Origin: Conidiobolus incongruus B7586
Taxonomy: Eukaryota > Entomophthoromycota > Entomophthoromycetes > Entomophthorales > Conidiobolaceae
Reading direction: 5' to 3'
NCBI GenBank assembly: GCA_000697335.1
Contig: JNEM01016631.1
Coordinates: 1 to 16,080, forward strand
DNA length: 16,080 nt
In this document: positions 1-7,723 of the stretch, piece by piece
Position numbering within the stretch: the stretch's first letter is position 1
How the letters are laid out: each line of letters begins with the position of its first letter
The notes under the pieces: generated by a model
Databases searched by the model: none
The model's input: only the letters and a program-made list of their open reading frames with translations
What the model was told of the DNA's origin: nothing
Made by a program: the position numbers and the translations under genes

Positions 1-600
1 AAAATATAAATATATTTTAAAAATAAAGAAAATTAAAATAATACTAATTTTATTTAATATAATAATCTAATTAATTTTATTTTATTTATCATAAATTTAA
101 AGAAATTAAAAAACAAAAGATAAATATAATAAGTATTAATTTTCTTATTATAATCAAAACCCATAAATTAATAACTTATTTTAATTTAACTTAAAATTTT
201 AGTTAATAGTTAATTATATAAAACCTGATATATTCTATTATAAATAAAAAATATATATTAGTTATATAGTTTAATATAAGTTAATTTAAATTAAATTTAA
301 TAAAATTATTAATAAAAATATAAATAATTTTAAATTTATGATTCACTTTTATAGGCTAATATATATATATATAATTTAATTAATAAAATTTTTTAATTTA
401 ATTATTAATGCTATTTGATTACTTTAATATAAAATGTTATAAAATGGTATTATAATATAAATATGGTATATTATATCAATTAAATATTAATCTTTATTTA
501 ATATTAATTTAATATTAAAAACAGCTTGGATAATATGGAAAACACTAATATAATATATTATTACTAATGAAGATTATATGTTAATTTACCTGAATGAATT
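1..600. other. AT-rich intergenic DNA, no gene seen
   Basis: Almost uninterrupted A/T with short (AT)n and TTAATT-type runs, for example around 359-372. No reading frame of useful length, RNA gene or element ends could be recognised. The stretch is probably non-coding spacer. Confidence 0.6.
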
Positions 601-873
601 ATATTTTAATTAACCATTTATTTTAAGATATTCATCCTGATTATGCTGAAGTCCATTTTTTCAATCTAGTGAATATTTATCACAGATTCATAACCGCTCA
701 CTGAACTCCTACAATTAGAACTCAATACACTCCCATATAAATATTTAAACACTACAATCTTTTACAAGTAGTTTTTGGTGCCATTGTCAGTTAACAATAT
801 ATTTCTCAGTTCAGCTTCCTCTGCGCTCACACTCAGATCTGTCTATTCTGGTGCAAGTCTACTACAATATTGA
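600..873. other. GC-raised island with TATA box and short open frame; possible gene relic
   Basis: Base composition rises clearly against the flanks. A TATAAATA box lies at 736-743 on the + strand. From 772 a 33-codon open frame without ATG runs to a TGA at 871, rich in Leu, Ser and Val. The other strand carries an equally short open frame ending near 765. Neither frame is convincing as a working exon. The mix of a promoter-like box and coding-like composition suggests a decayed gene or an unrecognised exon. No family could be named. Confidence 0.25.
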
Positions 874-1501
874 AAATATTTTGTTAATTCAATAATTTTT
901 AATAATATGGAAACTTTTGGAATTGAAATAAATATAAAATATTGAGTTTTAATACCAATTGATCATTTGATATAATGATTAAAATTATCATGATAATAAT
1001 ACTGAAATGATATACTCAACTCCATATTGATATCATATAAATTATCTAATCCATTAAAGTCAATGTAAATGTAAGTTCGATAATATTTTATTGACTTTCT
1101 ATACGTTTTAAGATCTAATTTACTAAAGATTTATTTCATAATATTATATGATTTTTATATTTAATAATTATATTGAATTATATTTAATATACTGAATTTT
1201 ATCTGTGAAAACTTAATATTAAAGCACTTAATTCAGTATTCAATTGAATTCAACAATTTTGATATACTTAACCTAATTCTTCAATAAAAATAATTGTTAA
1301 ATGCTAATATTATTAGTCAAAATATCTAATTAATAAATCTATATAATATAGTGGTTAATCGAATAATCTAATATTTAAAACGAATATGTGGTAAATTTTA
1401 AATACCATAATTGCTATTTTAAGTAAATTCAAAAATTATTGGGGTAAATTAATTTAAATTTAATACGTTTCAAACCAACTATTAGTCAATCATTTAATAC
1501 A
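874..1501. other. AT-rich intergenic DNA upstream of the cysteine-rich gene
   Basis: This is AT-rich spacer. I see no coding frame, RNA gene or element ends. Its right end leads into the promoter of the gene starting at 1566. Confidence 0.55.
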
Positions 1502-1510
1502 TATATAAAT
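1502..1510 (+). promoter_or_regulatory. TATA box of the cysteine-rich secreted protein gene
   Basis: TATATAAAT lies 56-64 bp upstream of the ATG at 1566, the same spacing range seen for the other genes here. A (TAAT)n tract follows in the presumed leader at about 1530-1546. In DNA this AT-rich the match alone is weak; position is the main support. Confidence 0.4.
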
Positions 1511-1565
1511 TGAATATATATGTCATTTTTAATTAATTAATTAATAGATAGTTGAAGTGTTTTTG

Positions 1566-2120
1566 ATGAAGTGTTTTATCTTATTCAATCTTTTTTACTT
1601 GGCTATTTCATCCCAGGAAGTCAGTCAGGATGAACATTGTGGCAGAAGTTGTTCGGGTGTTGCCCTGTGTCACAGAACCTGTATTCTCACGGGACAATTC
1701 GTGAAGGACAATCAGGATAAAATCAATGCATGTAATTGTTCTTCGAGCGAATGTTATTCGAAATGTGTTTCTAAGCTTGCAGGTCTCAATGACAATCAGC
1801 TGAGCTTGATTGATGCTTTGGCCAATAAGCAAAAACCATGTCTCTCTGCAAGTGGGACGCAGGGTCAGCAATGCATTGCACAGTGTAAATTGATGCGCAC
1901 GGGAAAGAAAGAATGCAGCGAAAATTGCGCCAAGTCCACTATTGAACAGTTAATGGCGTGTCTTTCTGTATCAACCGGACTTACAATGGAAGAGATGAGC
2001 GAGATTGAAGCATGCTCTAACAGCTGTGTCAAAGCTGAAAATTTGAAGGGATTAGCAGAGTGTCAGTACTTCTGCCAAAAGAAGATTTATAATGCATTTT
2101 CTATTGATGGCAATTGGTAG
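1566..2120 (+). CDS. Secreted cysteine-rich protein with internal repeats, 184 aa
   Basis: No named family was recognised. The ATG at 1566 is chosen because the frame upstream of it has only a GTG (1557) and the ATG gives an ideal signal peptide: MKCFILFNLFYLAISS, with cleavage near residues 16-17. The mature part has 18 cysteines, mostly in Cx3C pairs: C25/C29 with C35/C39, C63/C67, C103/C107 with C117/C121, and C150/C154 with C166/C170. Between them a segment of type GL/GQ-x7-I-(N/D/E)-A recurs three times (ending at residues 55, 79 and 149). This suggests three to four degenerate repeats. Paired Cx3C motifs resemble disulfide-linked helical hairpins (alpha-hairpinin style); that is inference. 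The even cysteine count and signal peptide point to an oxidised extracellular protein. The gene is intronless, with a possible AATAAA signal at 2162-2167. Expected roles (cell surface, signalling, interaction with host or prey) are unproven. Confidence 0.85.
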   Translation: MKCFILFNLFYLAISSQEVSQDEHCGRSCSGVALCHRTCILTGQFVKDNQDKINACNCSSSECYSKCVSKLAGLNDNQLSLIDALANKQKPCLSASGTQGQQCIAQCKLMRTGKKECSENCAKSTIEQLMACLSVSTGLTMEEMSEIEACSNSCVKAENLKGLAECQYFCQKKIYNAFSIDGNW

Positions 2121-2167
2121 TTGTTTTTCGCTTTTCATTATTAGATTTTAATCCATGTTTTAATAAA

Positions 2168-3040
2168 TCATATATGTAGTCAAATTCCAATGCAATAGTA
2201 AATCAATAATATATAGCTATTAATAAAGTATAAGATCATGAAATACTTTTTTAAATTTAGAGTATAATTACCAAATATTATATTTTAAAATAAATCTGAA
2301 AGTAATTATGAATAAAATTTATAATAATAGTGCATACAATAATGTATCATTAACCCTTATAAAATATAATCAAATTAAAATTAAATTTTAAATCAACCCT
2401 GTAAAATTTTCATTGATCTCTAAGATCATTAATAAATAGCTATAAAAAGGACTCAAAACCGAGTTAAATAATTTCATATACAACTAAAATGAAATATTTA
2501 AAAATATATTAATTTCTTCTAACCATTAAATAGTTTTGTAAATTTATTGATTATCATTATTTATATTGTATTAAGGAGGAATTAATCGATATTTAGAATT
2601 AAAGAAAAATCGATCAGGGATAAATTTAATATAAATGTAATATTTTATGAATTAGATAAATATTAAGTAGTTATAATTTAATTACATTATATTAACTTTT
2701 AACACAATTCTAAATTAAAATATACTTGTTTTAATATAGTGAGTAATATATTTTAATTTAATGAAATAATAAAAAATGGTTATATGTTAAATTCAAATTA
2801 TATCATTCTTTCAAATTGTGTACAAACCATTAAATTATAAATCGAATCAAAATAAACAAATATAAAATATAATGATATATTTACAAATTCATCATTCGAT
2901 AAAAAACCTTAAAAGAAACAGCTTACAAATATTAAAGTTTGTAGTAAAAATAAGAAATGATTTCCATTTATTGGGGAGTTAATTTTTTTTTAAAATTTAA
3001 TATCAAAATCAATATTTTTAAGCATTTCTTAATTCATTAT
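2168..3040. other. Intergenic spacer with one orphan promoter-like site
   Basis: This is mostly AT-rich DNA without an intact gene. It holds TATAAAAAGG at 2441-2450, followed 39 bp later by an ATG (2489) whose frame stops after seven codons, and an ATTAAGGAGGA word at 2570-2580 that recurs upstream of the second receptor gene. Nothing else could be supported. Confidence 0.5.
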
Positions 3041-3052
3041 CGATTCAATCTA

Positions 3053-3070
3053 CATAGGGTTTGGCCTATG
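3053..3070. repeat. Short perfect inverted repeat CATAGG-N6-CCTATG
   Basis: CATAGG at 3053-3058 is the exact reverse complement of CCTATG at 3065-3070. It sits about 100 bp upstream of the TATAAA at 3165 and just before CCCCT (3079-3083). It could be a protein-binding dyad in the upstream region of the relic promoter described next. Function is unknown. Confidence 0.3.
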
Positions 3071-3164
3071 ACATCATTCCCCTTTCAAATCCAGTAACGA
3101 ATTAAAATACCTGAATTAGGAGAAATCCAGTTGAATAGTGATTAAGCTGGAAAATTCTTGGGCG

Positions 3165-3350
3165 TATAAAGTGAATACTTCGAATTCGAATTTAATGCAT
3201 CCCTGCAACAATCAACAAAACACTCTGAAGTAAACATCCCCAACCCTCAAAGTATGTTATCTAGCGTATTTTATAGATGAAGTGTGTTTTATCTCCAAAG
3301 CTATCTTCTTAATAGCCACAAGTCTTATTAAGTAAACTATGTTAAAAAAA
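3165..3350 (+). pseudogene. Promoter and start of a probable relic related to the cysteine-rich secreted gene
   Basis: A GC-raised stretch holds TATAAA (3165-3170), a C/A-rich leader-like region (3205-3250), and an ATG at 3277 followed by AAGTGT and, a few bases later, TTTATCT. The same words in the same order open the intact gene at 1566. The frame from 3277 closes after 11 codons and no further cysteine-rich coding sequence follows. The best reading is a decayed paralogue keeping only its promoter and signal-peptide region. A chance resemblance of two short lysine-cysteine starts remains possible. Confidence 0.35.
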
Positions 3351-3656
3351 TAGAATTATCGGAAAAAATTTACAAAAATTAATTCGGTTGTTTTAAATCT
3401 AATATATTCAATTATTATTAACTATAATACCGATTAAATTAAAGTGTATGTTTAAAATATAATAATTTATTAAATTTGGATATTGATTAAAAAGGAGGTC
3501 AGGGTTATAGCTAAAAGACTTGTTTTAAAGAATGTTAATATTGTTACATAATATTGGAGAAGGAAATGAAGGAGATTGGATGGAGTTAGTGCAATGTTTT
3601 AGTAAGGTGGATCATGTTGATAAGTTCAAACACATGGAATTCCAAATAAAACTTGC
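3351..3656. other. Spacer downstream of the first receptor gene
   Basis: This holds the presumed 3' region of the minus-strand receptor gene. An AAGGAGG word lies at 3492-3498. The pattern TATAGCTAAAAGACT followed by ATTGTTACATAA (about 3506-3550) resembles TATAGTTAAAAGACT plus ATTGTTACATAA near 7705-7739. No gene was seen. Confidence 0.4.
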
Positions 3657-4622
3657 TCATAATTTCCACATTTTGCCCATTCTGATTTTCAAGGTGGAAT
3701 AGGTGACTTCGACATACTGGATAAGTTCCTGCTTGGTTTCCTCGTGTAAGAAAAGAACAAACATGGGATTGGTACATGTAATGCTATGAATCATAATGCT
3801 TGCAAATGCGTCTACCCACTGTGGACGCCCAACGTTGAAGAATAAATCGGCAATGATTGCTATTAAGTTGGGTGATAGCTGGATACAATATAATCCGACC
3901 ATAAATCCAATTTTGCCAATAATTAATATTCTCTGATGACGCATAGCTTTAGTATAGTGAAGGTCACTTGCAAACTGGTGCTGACGGTATAAATCTTTAG
4001 TTAGACGCCAATATCTGAAGGTGATCATTGTGTAGCACCAAAGGACACATCCCACAACGGACAATACATAACCCAACAACACGAGAATTAATACTCTAGA
4101 ATATGTATTGGTCAACAAATAAACCATACAATAGGTTCCAGTTGGCATTACTGTGAATGCACGGAAGTATGCGCCCATCCCAATTCCAGTAAAGCACATA
4201 CCAACGATTAGAATAGAGAGAGGAACCCAAAACTTAGAATTCAACTGTTTCTCTTTAACAATGGCCAAGTATCTTAATACTGCTAATACTCCCACTAAGC
4301 TTACCGAAGAAATGACACAGCTGACCAGGAGCAGACCATCAATTTGACATTGGAAAGGATTTCTCAAAAGATAATCGAGCCCAAACACGGATTTATGGAC
4401 TTGGAAAACAATCATAACACAGGCGAAGAAAACGTCGATGAGAGCAATGAATTGGGCAATGATTAAATCTGGCCCCTTTTGTTGATATCGCTTCTGGCAG
4501 ATATAGATTAAAAGAATATTTCCACAGAGGGAGATAGAGCTAATAATCATATCAATGACATCTACAATCTCTGACACATGATTAAACTGAATGGGCTCGA
4601 AGTTATCCTTTAATTGAATCAT
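3657..4622 (-). CDS. Class A (rhodopsin-like) G protein-coupled receptor, 321 aa
   Basis: This is a predicted plasma-membrane receptor passing an unknown signal to a heterotrimeric G protein. Seven hydrophobic segments lie near residues 18-42, 51-76, 93-122, 131-152, 174-202, 230-262 and 268-292. Class A landmarks are GN at 34-35 (helix 1), D63 (helix 2), C92 and C165 for the usual extracellular disulfide, R117 in LRYLAIVK (the DRY position, with Leu replacing the acid), P251 in helix 6, and NPMFV at 285-289 (Val for the Tyr of NPxxY). The helix-6 Trp toggle of CWxP is absent (QLSP). A helix-8-like HEETKQEL follows. N and C termini are short, so no large ligand-binding domain exists. The gene is intronless and lies head to head with the related gene at 6003, with 1380 bp between them. 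It shares LRY(L/F)AIVK, GTYC, VDA, NP and LHE(E/D)TK(Q/R)EL with that paralogue. The ligand is unknown. Confidence 0.85.
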   Translation of the reverse strand: MIQLKDNFEPIQFNHVSEIVDVIDMIISSISLCGNILLIYICQKRYQQKGPDLIIAQFIALIDVFFACVMIVFQVHKSVFGLDYLLRNPFQCQIDGLLLVSCVISSVSLVGVLAVLRYLAIVKEKQLNSKFWVPLSILIVGMCFTGIGMGAYFRAFTVMPTGTYCMVYLLTNTYSRVLILVLLGYVLSVVGCVLWCYTMITFRYWRLTKDLYRQHQFASDLHYTKAMRHQRILIIGKIGFMVGLYCIQLSPNLIAIIADLFFNVGRPQWVDAFASIMIHSITCTNPMFVLFLHEETKQELIQYVEVTYSTLKIRMGKMWKL

Positions 4623-4670
4623 CTGGATGGATAATTTGGAGGAAATAGCTAAAACAATTCAACAGCTCGA

Positions 4671-4680
4671 GTATTTATAT
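4671..4680 (-). promoter_or_regulatory. TATA box of the first receptor gene
   Basis: Read on the minus strand this is ATATAAATAC, 49-58 bp upstream of the ATG at 4622. The identical 10-mer stands at the same sort of distance before the second receptor gene, which supports it as a core promoter. Confidence 0.55.
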
Positions 4681-5066
4681 TGAAACATGATAAATAAACG
4701 CTAGACAAACCCCTATCTCCTTAATCATAAATTAAAAGGTGAATTTAAACAGACCAATTGTAAAAAATATTTGTGGTTATCTCTATTAGGTTAAAACGTT
4801 TACTTGAATAGTTGATTCTGATTGAGTTATGGTTTGAATTCAACTCAACGACTAATTTAAACAATTGTAAATATCATAGAGAAGTATTAGCTGATAGTTA
4901 AATTATATACGATGAATTAAGATTACTATTGTATCCGAGTTTTGTTCTTTGTAAAATACCCTTCAAAAGTTTGATATTGATTGTTTTAAACATCAGAAAC
5001 AAATTTATGCTATTTTTATTTAATACTAACAACCCAAACCAATAAAATGAACCCAAGTAAACGTTC

Positions 5067-5077
5067 ATTAAGGAGGA
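5067..5077 (+). promoter_or_regulatory. ATTAAGGAGGA word, candidate factor site
   Basis: The exact 11-mer also occurs at 2570-2580. Its 9-bp core ATTAAGGAG occurs inverted at 4717-4725 near the first receptor gene. Five or so G residues in a fixed order are rare in DNA this AT-rich. Being eukaryotic, it is not a ribosome binding site despite looking like one. Confidence 0.25.
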
Positions 5078-5674
5078 GATATTCTGTTTTATTAACTTTA
5101 TTCAAATTAGTCACTCCATTTTAATTTTACGAATATTTGATAATTTTCAAATATTAGGAATATCAAATAGTAAATAATTTTCTATATTAAATCATCTATA
5201 TTTTAAATTCCAATTGAATATATTTTAACATAATAATAATAATAATATATTACTACCTATTCGATAGTAAACAAGATAAAAATATAATTAATATGAATTT
5301 TTTTTCTCGGATGGATGAATTAAAAATTGAAATTAGTGATTGATAGAATCTTAAATGAGACTAAATTAGCAAAATTTAATTGGTTATATTTAGTAACTTA
5401 GTTATATTTTGATGTAGAATTAAAAGGATCTAATGATTGGTTAATCAAAAGGATAATGAAAAAGTGATGATGTATCAATTAACATAGTTATTTCTAATAA
5501 AGTTATTATATTTTATAAAAACCAATTATATACATAAAATTTATAATATATTATATTAATTATACATTAAATATTTAAATGATTTTAAATTCCTGTATTG
5601 GAAAATACCTGGATAATGGGATTTTAAATTAATTTCATAATCACTAATGGGTCCTGAGATATGATGCTACATTA

Positions 5675-5692
5675 GATGAGAATATTTTCATC
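5675..5692. repeat. 18-bp near-palindrome upstream of the second receptor gene
   Basis: GATGA-N8-TCATC with AATATT at its centre; 16 of 18 positions obey the dyad. It lies between the two CTGTATTGGA copies. It could be a dimeric factor site, or chance in AT-rich DNA. Confidence 0.25.
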
Positions 5693-5931
5693 AAATTGAC
5701 GTTCTGTATTGGACAAATGATATTATAAATCATTTAACCATAATATCATAAATAAAAATAGGCAATATATTTAGTAATTATCATTAAAAAGTTTTTATAT
5801 CAAGGTCATTTTTAGTGGTTAATCAATCGTTTTCCAAATTTCAATTTTAGTGCTCATATATAATGGAGCTTGTGCTATGAAGCATATTAGATGTGTATTT
5901 TATAACCAACATTTTTTTGTGTCAAATCAGA

Positions 5932-5939
5932 TATAAATA
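5932..5939 (+). promoter_or_regulatory. TATA box of the second receptor gene
   Basis: TATAAATA within ATATAAATAC, 64-71 bp upstream of the ATG at 6003. The 10-mer is identical to that of the divergent receptor gene, implying a common promoter type. Confidence 0.6.
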
Positions 5940-6002
5940 CTAGTTCAGTTACTTTTGATCACTATTTCTACTTGCTATTATATTATACACAGTTAGGATC
6001 TT

Positions 6003-6950
6003 ATGGATACTAACCCTCAGCAGCTGCCTTTTGATCTCATCAAAGTGGTTGATCCTATCAATTTGACTATTATTATTTTAGCGATCATATTTAATGTGGT
6101 CTTGGGATTTATTAACTTCAAGAGATGGCGGTCCTTTTCTAATGATCTACTACTGATCCAAGTTTGTAGTTATTCAGATATCACCTATACTACTTCCCTC
6201 CTTGCAATTCAAGTACTTAAGTTAATTAAAGGGCCTACCGTACTTATTGATCACCCAAAAGTATGTCAAGCTACAGGCATGATGGTGTTGGCAGCAGTAG
6301 GAACATCGCTTACCTGTGTGATGTTGATAGGATTACTTCGATACTTTGCGATTGTTAAAGGATTGTATTGGAAGACCAAGAAATGGAGTTTGCTTGTAGT
6401 GGGGGTGATATTACTATGGTTTCTCTTGGGAGGATTAGCTGTACACTTCAAAACATTCAAATTAATGAGCTCTGGAACCTATTGCTTTGTATCCTTTGAC
6501 AACGAGAATGTATATGCGAAACTATTGAGTGTCTTCGCTTTCCTTTATATTGTATTCATGGATTTTGTATTTGTATTGAACTATATTATGATTACCAATC
6601 AATATATGCTATACTCCGAACATTTAATGAATGATTCACCTGAACTTACAGTTGTCATTCAGAAGAAAAAGATCAAATTCAAAATGCTCTTTCTCATTTT
6701 GGCTTATCAAATTGTACTCTTACCAAATGTAATTGTTGATTTTATCAGTATATTTGCTCCCGAGACCAGAACTCCCATAGTAGATGCCATTTGCAGTATT
6801 TGTATAAACTTAATCACTATAGTTAACCCAATCTGCATTATTACACTCCATGAAGATACTAAGAGAGAGTTATTAAGATTATTTAAGAGAGATAGATTAT
6901 TCACCATCTCCAAAGATGATTCCATGCAACATCAATTATATGAAATATAA
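6003..6950 (+). CDS. Class A (rhodopsin-like) G protein-coupled receptor, 315 aa
   Basis: This is a predicted seven-helix plasma-membrane receptor, paralogous to the gene at 3657-4622. Hydrophobic segments lie near residues 20-37, 47-74, 90-118, 127-147, 171-198, 227-252 and 259-282. Landmarks are N31 (helix 1), D59 (helix 2), C88 and C161 (expected disulfide), R113 in LLRYFAIVK (DRY position, acid missing), and a Lys-rich third loop (KKKIKFK near 221-227). P241 is in helix 6, with no CWxP Trp. NPICI lies at 275-279 (Ile in place of the NPxxY Tyr), followed by HEDTKRELLRLF as helix 8. Length and layout match small fungal or class A-like receptors; the family is recognised from motifs only. 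The gene is intronless, with AATAAA at 6970-6975 just after the stop. The shared core promoter and head-to-head layout suggest a local duplication with inversion; the sequences are now clearly diverged. Ligand and coupling are unknown. Confidence 0.85.
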   Translation: MDTNPQQLPFDLIKVVDPINLTIIILAIIFNVVLGFINFKRWRSFSNDLLLIQVCSYSDITYTTSLLAIQVLKLIKGPTVLIDHPKVCQATGMMVLAAVGTSLTCVMLIGLLRYFAIVKGLYWKTKKWSLLVVGVILLWFLLGGLAVHFKTFKLMSSGTYCFVSFDNENVYAKLLSVFAFLYIVFMDFVFVLNYIMITNQYMLYSEHLMNDSPELTVVIQKKKIKFKMLFLILAYQIVLLPNVIVDFISIFAPETRTPIVDAICSICINLITIVNPICIITLHEDTKRELLRLFKRDRLFTISKDDSMQHQLYEI

Positions 6951-6969
6951 ATTAATTTGTTTATAACTT

Positions 6970-6975
6970 AATAAA
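6970..6975 (+). terminator. Possible polyadenylation signal of the second receptor gene
   Basis: AATAAA lies 20 bases after the stop codon. The hexamer is common by chance in this DNA, so support is positional only. Confidence 0.3.
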
Positions 6976-7573
6976 ATCTTAATTAAATCTATATTTTATT
7001 TTCAACAATTATATGACTCATTTAGTTAATGCAGGTACTTAGAACTGAATCGAATAATTATCTGATTATCGAGTACTATAAGGTAATTATTATTATTATT
7101 GGGTTATCGTTAAAACCTTGATATTAAATAAACTTTAACATTTTTTAATAAGAATATGTCAAAGGACTAATTAATTAAATATTTATCATCTCTATACAAT
7201 ATCAATAAATGGATACATTTCTGTGAGTTTTTATTATTTTAAGGTGTGATTGCGATGAACTATATGATGAAAATGTGCATTAGTATTATATCTTAGCTAA
7301 GTTTGACATGTTTTGTATTATGTAAAATCGGCGTAAGGCAGTGATTAATTACGGTTGTGAAATAATCTTTATAATATTTTAAAAAATATTATTAAATTAT
7401 CATTATGATTTCAGATACATTGCCAAAAAAAATATTAAAATTCAATGACTTGAATATTATAAAATAAAAATTTACCTAGCTATAAACTAGTTTTTATCAT
7501 TATTAAAGAGTCTTTGTAGCTTAAAAATGGTAGTATAATGATCAAAGATAACGCCAGTATACAAGTTTAATAA
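6976..7573. other. Intergenic spacer, no gene seen
   Basis: AT-rich DNA with an (ATT)n run near 7087-7101 and a small G-richer patch around 7325-7360 (ATCGGCGTAAGGCAGTG). I could not link that patch to a gene or RNA. Confidence 0.45.
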
Positions 7574-7723
7574 ATTGATTATTGGTTGATTCAATGTACA
7601 TTGTTAGAGAACGTGGCAACTGTTGCATTGTACAATTTGATTCATGCTTGAATGCTTTTAACCAGCATTTATCAGGTCGACTTCATTGTTTTGAACAATA
7701 CATATATAGTTAAAAGACTCTAA
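7574..7723 (+). pseudogene. GC-raised island with an interrupted 49-codon frame
   Basis: The frame from 7574 reads 25 codons with mixed, protein-like composition (IDYWLIQCTLLENV at its start), meets one TGA at 7649, and continues in the same frame to TAA at 7721. Flanks are almost pure A/T, so both composition and frame stand out. No family was recognised. It is likely the last trace of a gene or a lone exon. Short inverted words around CAATGTACATTG (7592-7603) and CATTGTACAA (7626-7635) are an alternative explanation for the local structure. Confidence 0.25.

Larger units (their letters stand above)
4681..5930. other. Shared upstream region of the divergent receptor pair
   Basis: About 1.25 kb without a coding frame. 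It holds ATTAAGGAG in both orientations (4717-4725 on the minus strand, 5067-5075 on the plus strand), an (AAT)n tract near 5229-5246, a repeated CTGTATTGGA (5593-5602 and 5704-5713), and a near-perfect 18-bp dyad at 5675-5692. These are candidate control sites; none is a motif I can assign to a known factor. Confidence 0.45.

Noticed and set aside
1608-1871. 87-codon minus-strand frame across the cysteine-rich gene
   Set aside because: It lies wholly inside the better supported plus-strand gene, has no signal, motif or promoter, and is a mirror of its codon use.
2570-2580. AAGGAGG-type words as ribosome binding sites
   Set aside because: Spliced genes and TATA promoters show a eukaryote, and no start codon follows at bacterial spacing.
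3236-3276. Tiny intron (GTATGTT...TTTATAG) before the ATG at 3277
   Set aside because: At about 25 bases it is too short; the introns placed here are 47-70 bp.
3586-3777. Minus-strand frame at the end of the first receptor gene
   Set aside because: It overlaps the receptor in another frame and lacks any domain; the receptor frame has seven helices and NP motif.
4153-4347. Plus-strand frame inside the first receptor gene
   Set aside because: It is antisense to the receptor coding sequence, with no independent support.
6266-6925. Two minus-strand frames inside the second receptor gene
   Set aside because: Both are antisense shadows of the receptor frame.
7490-7560. tRNA-like words (GTAGCTTAAAAATGGTAG)
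   Set aside because: No acceptor stem, anticodon arm or T-loop consensus could be folded around it.
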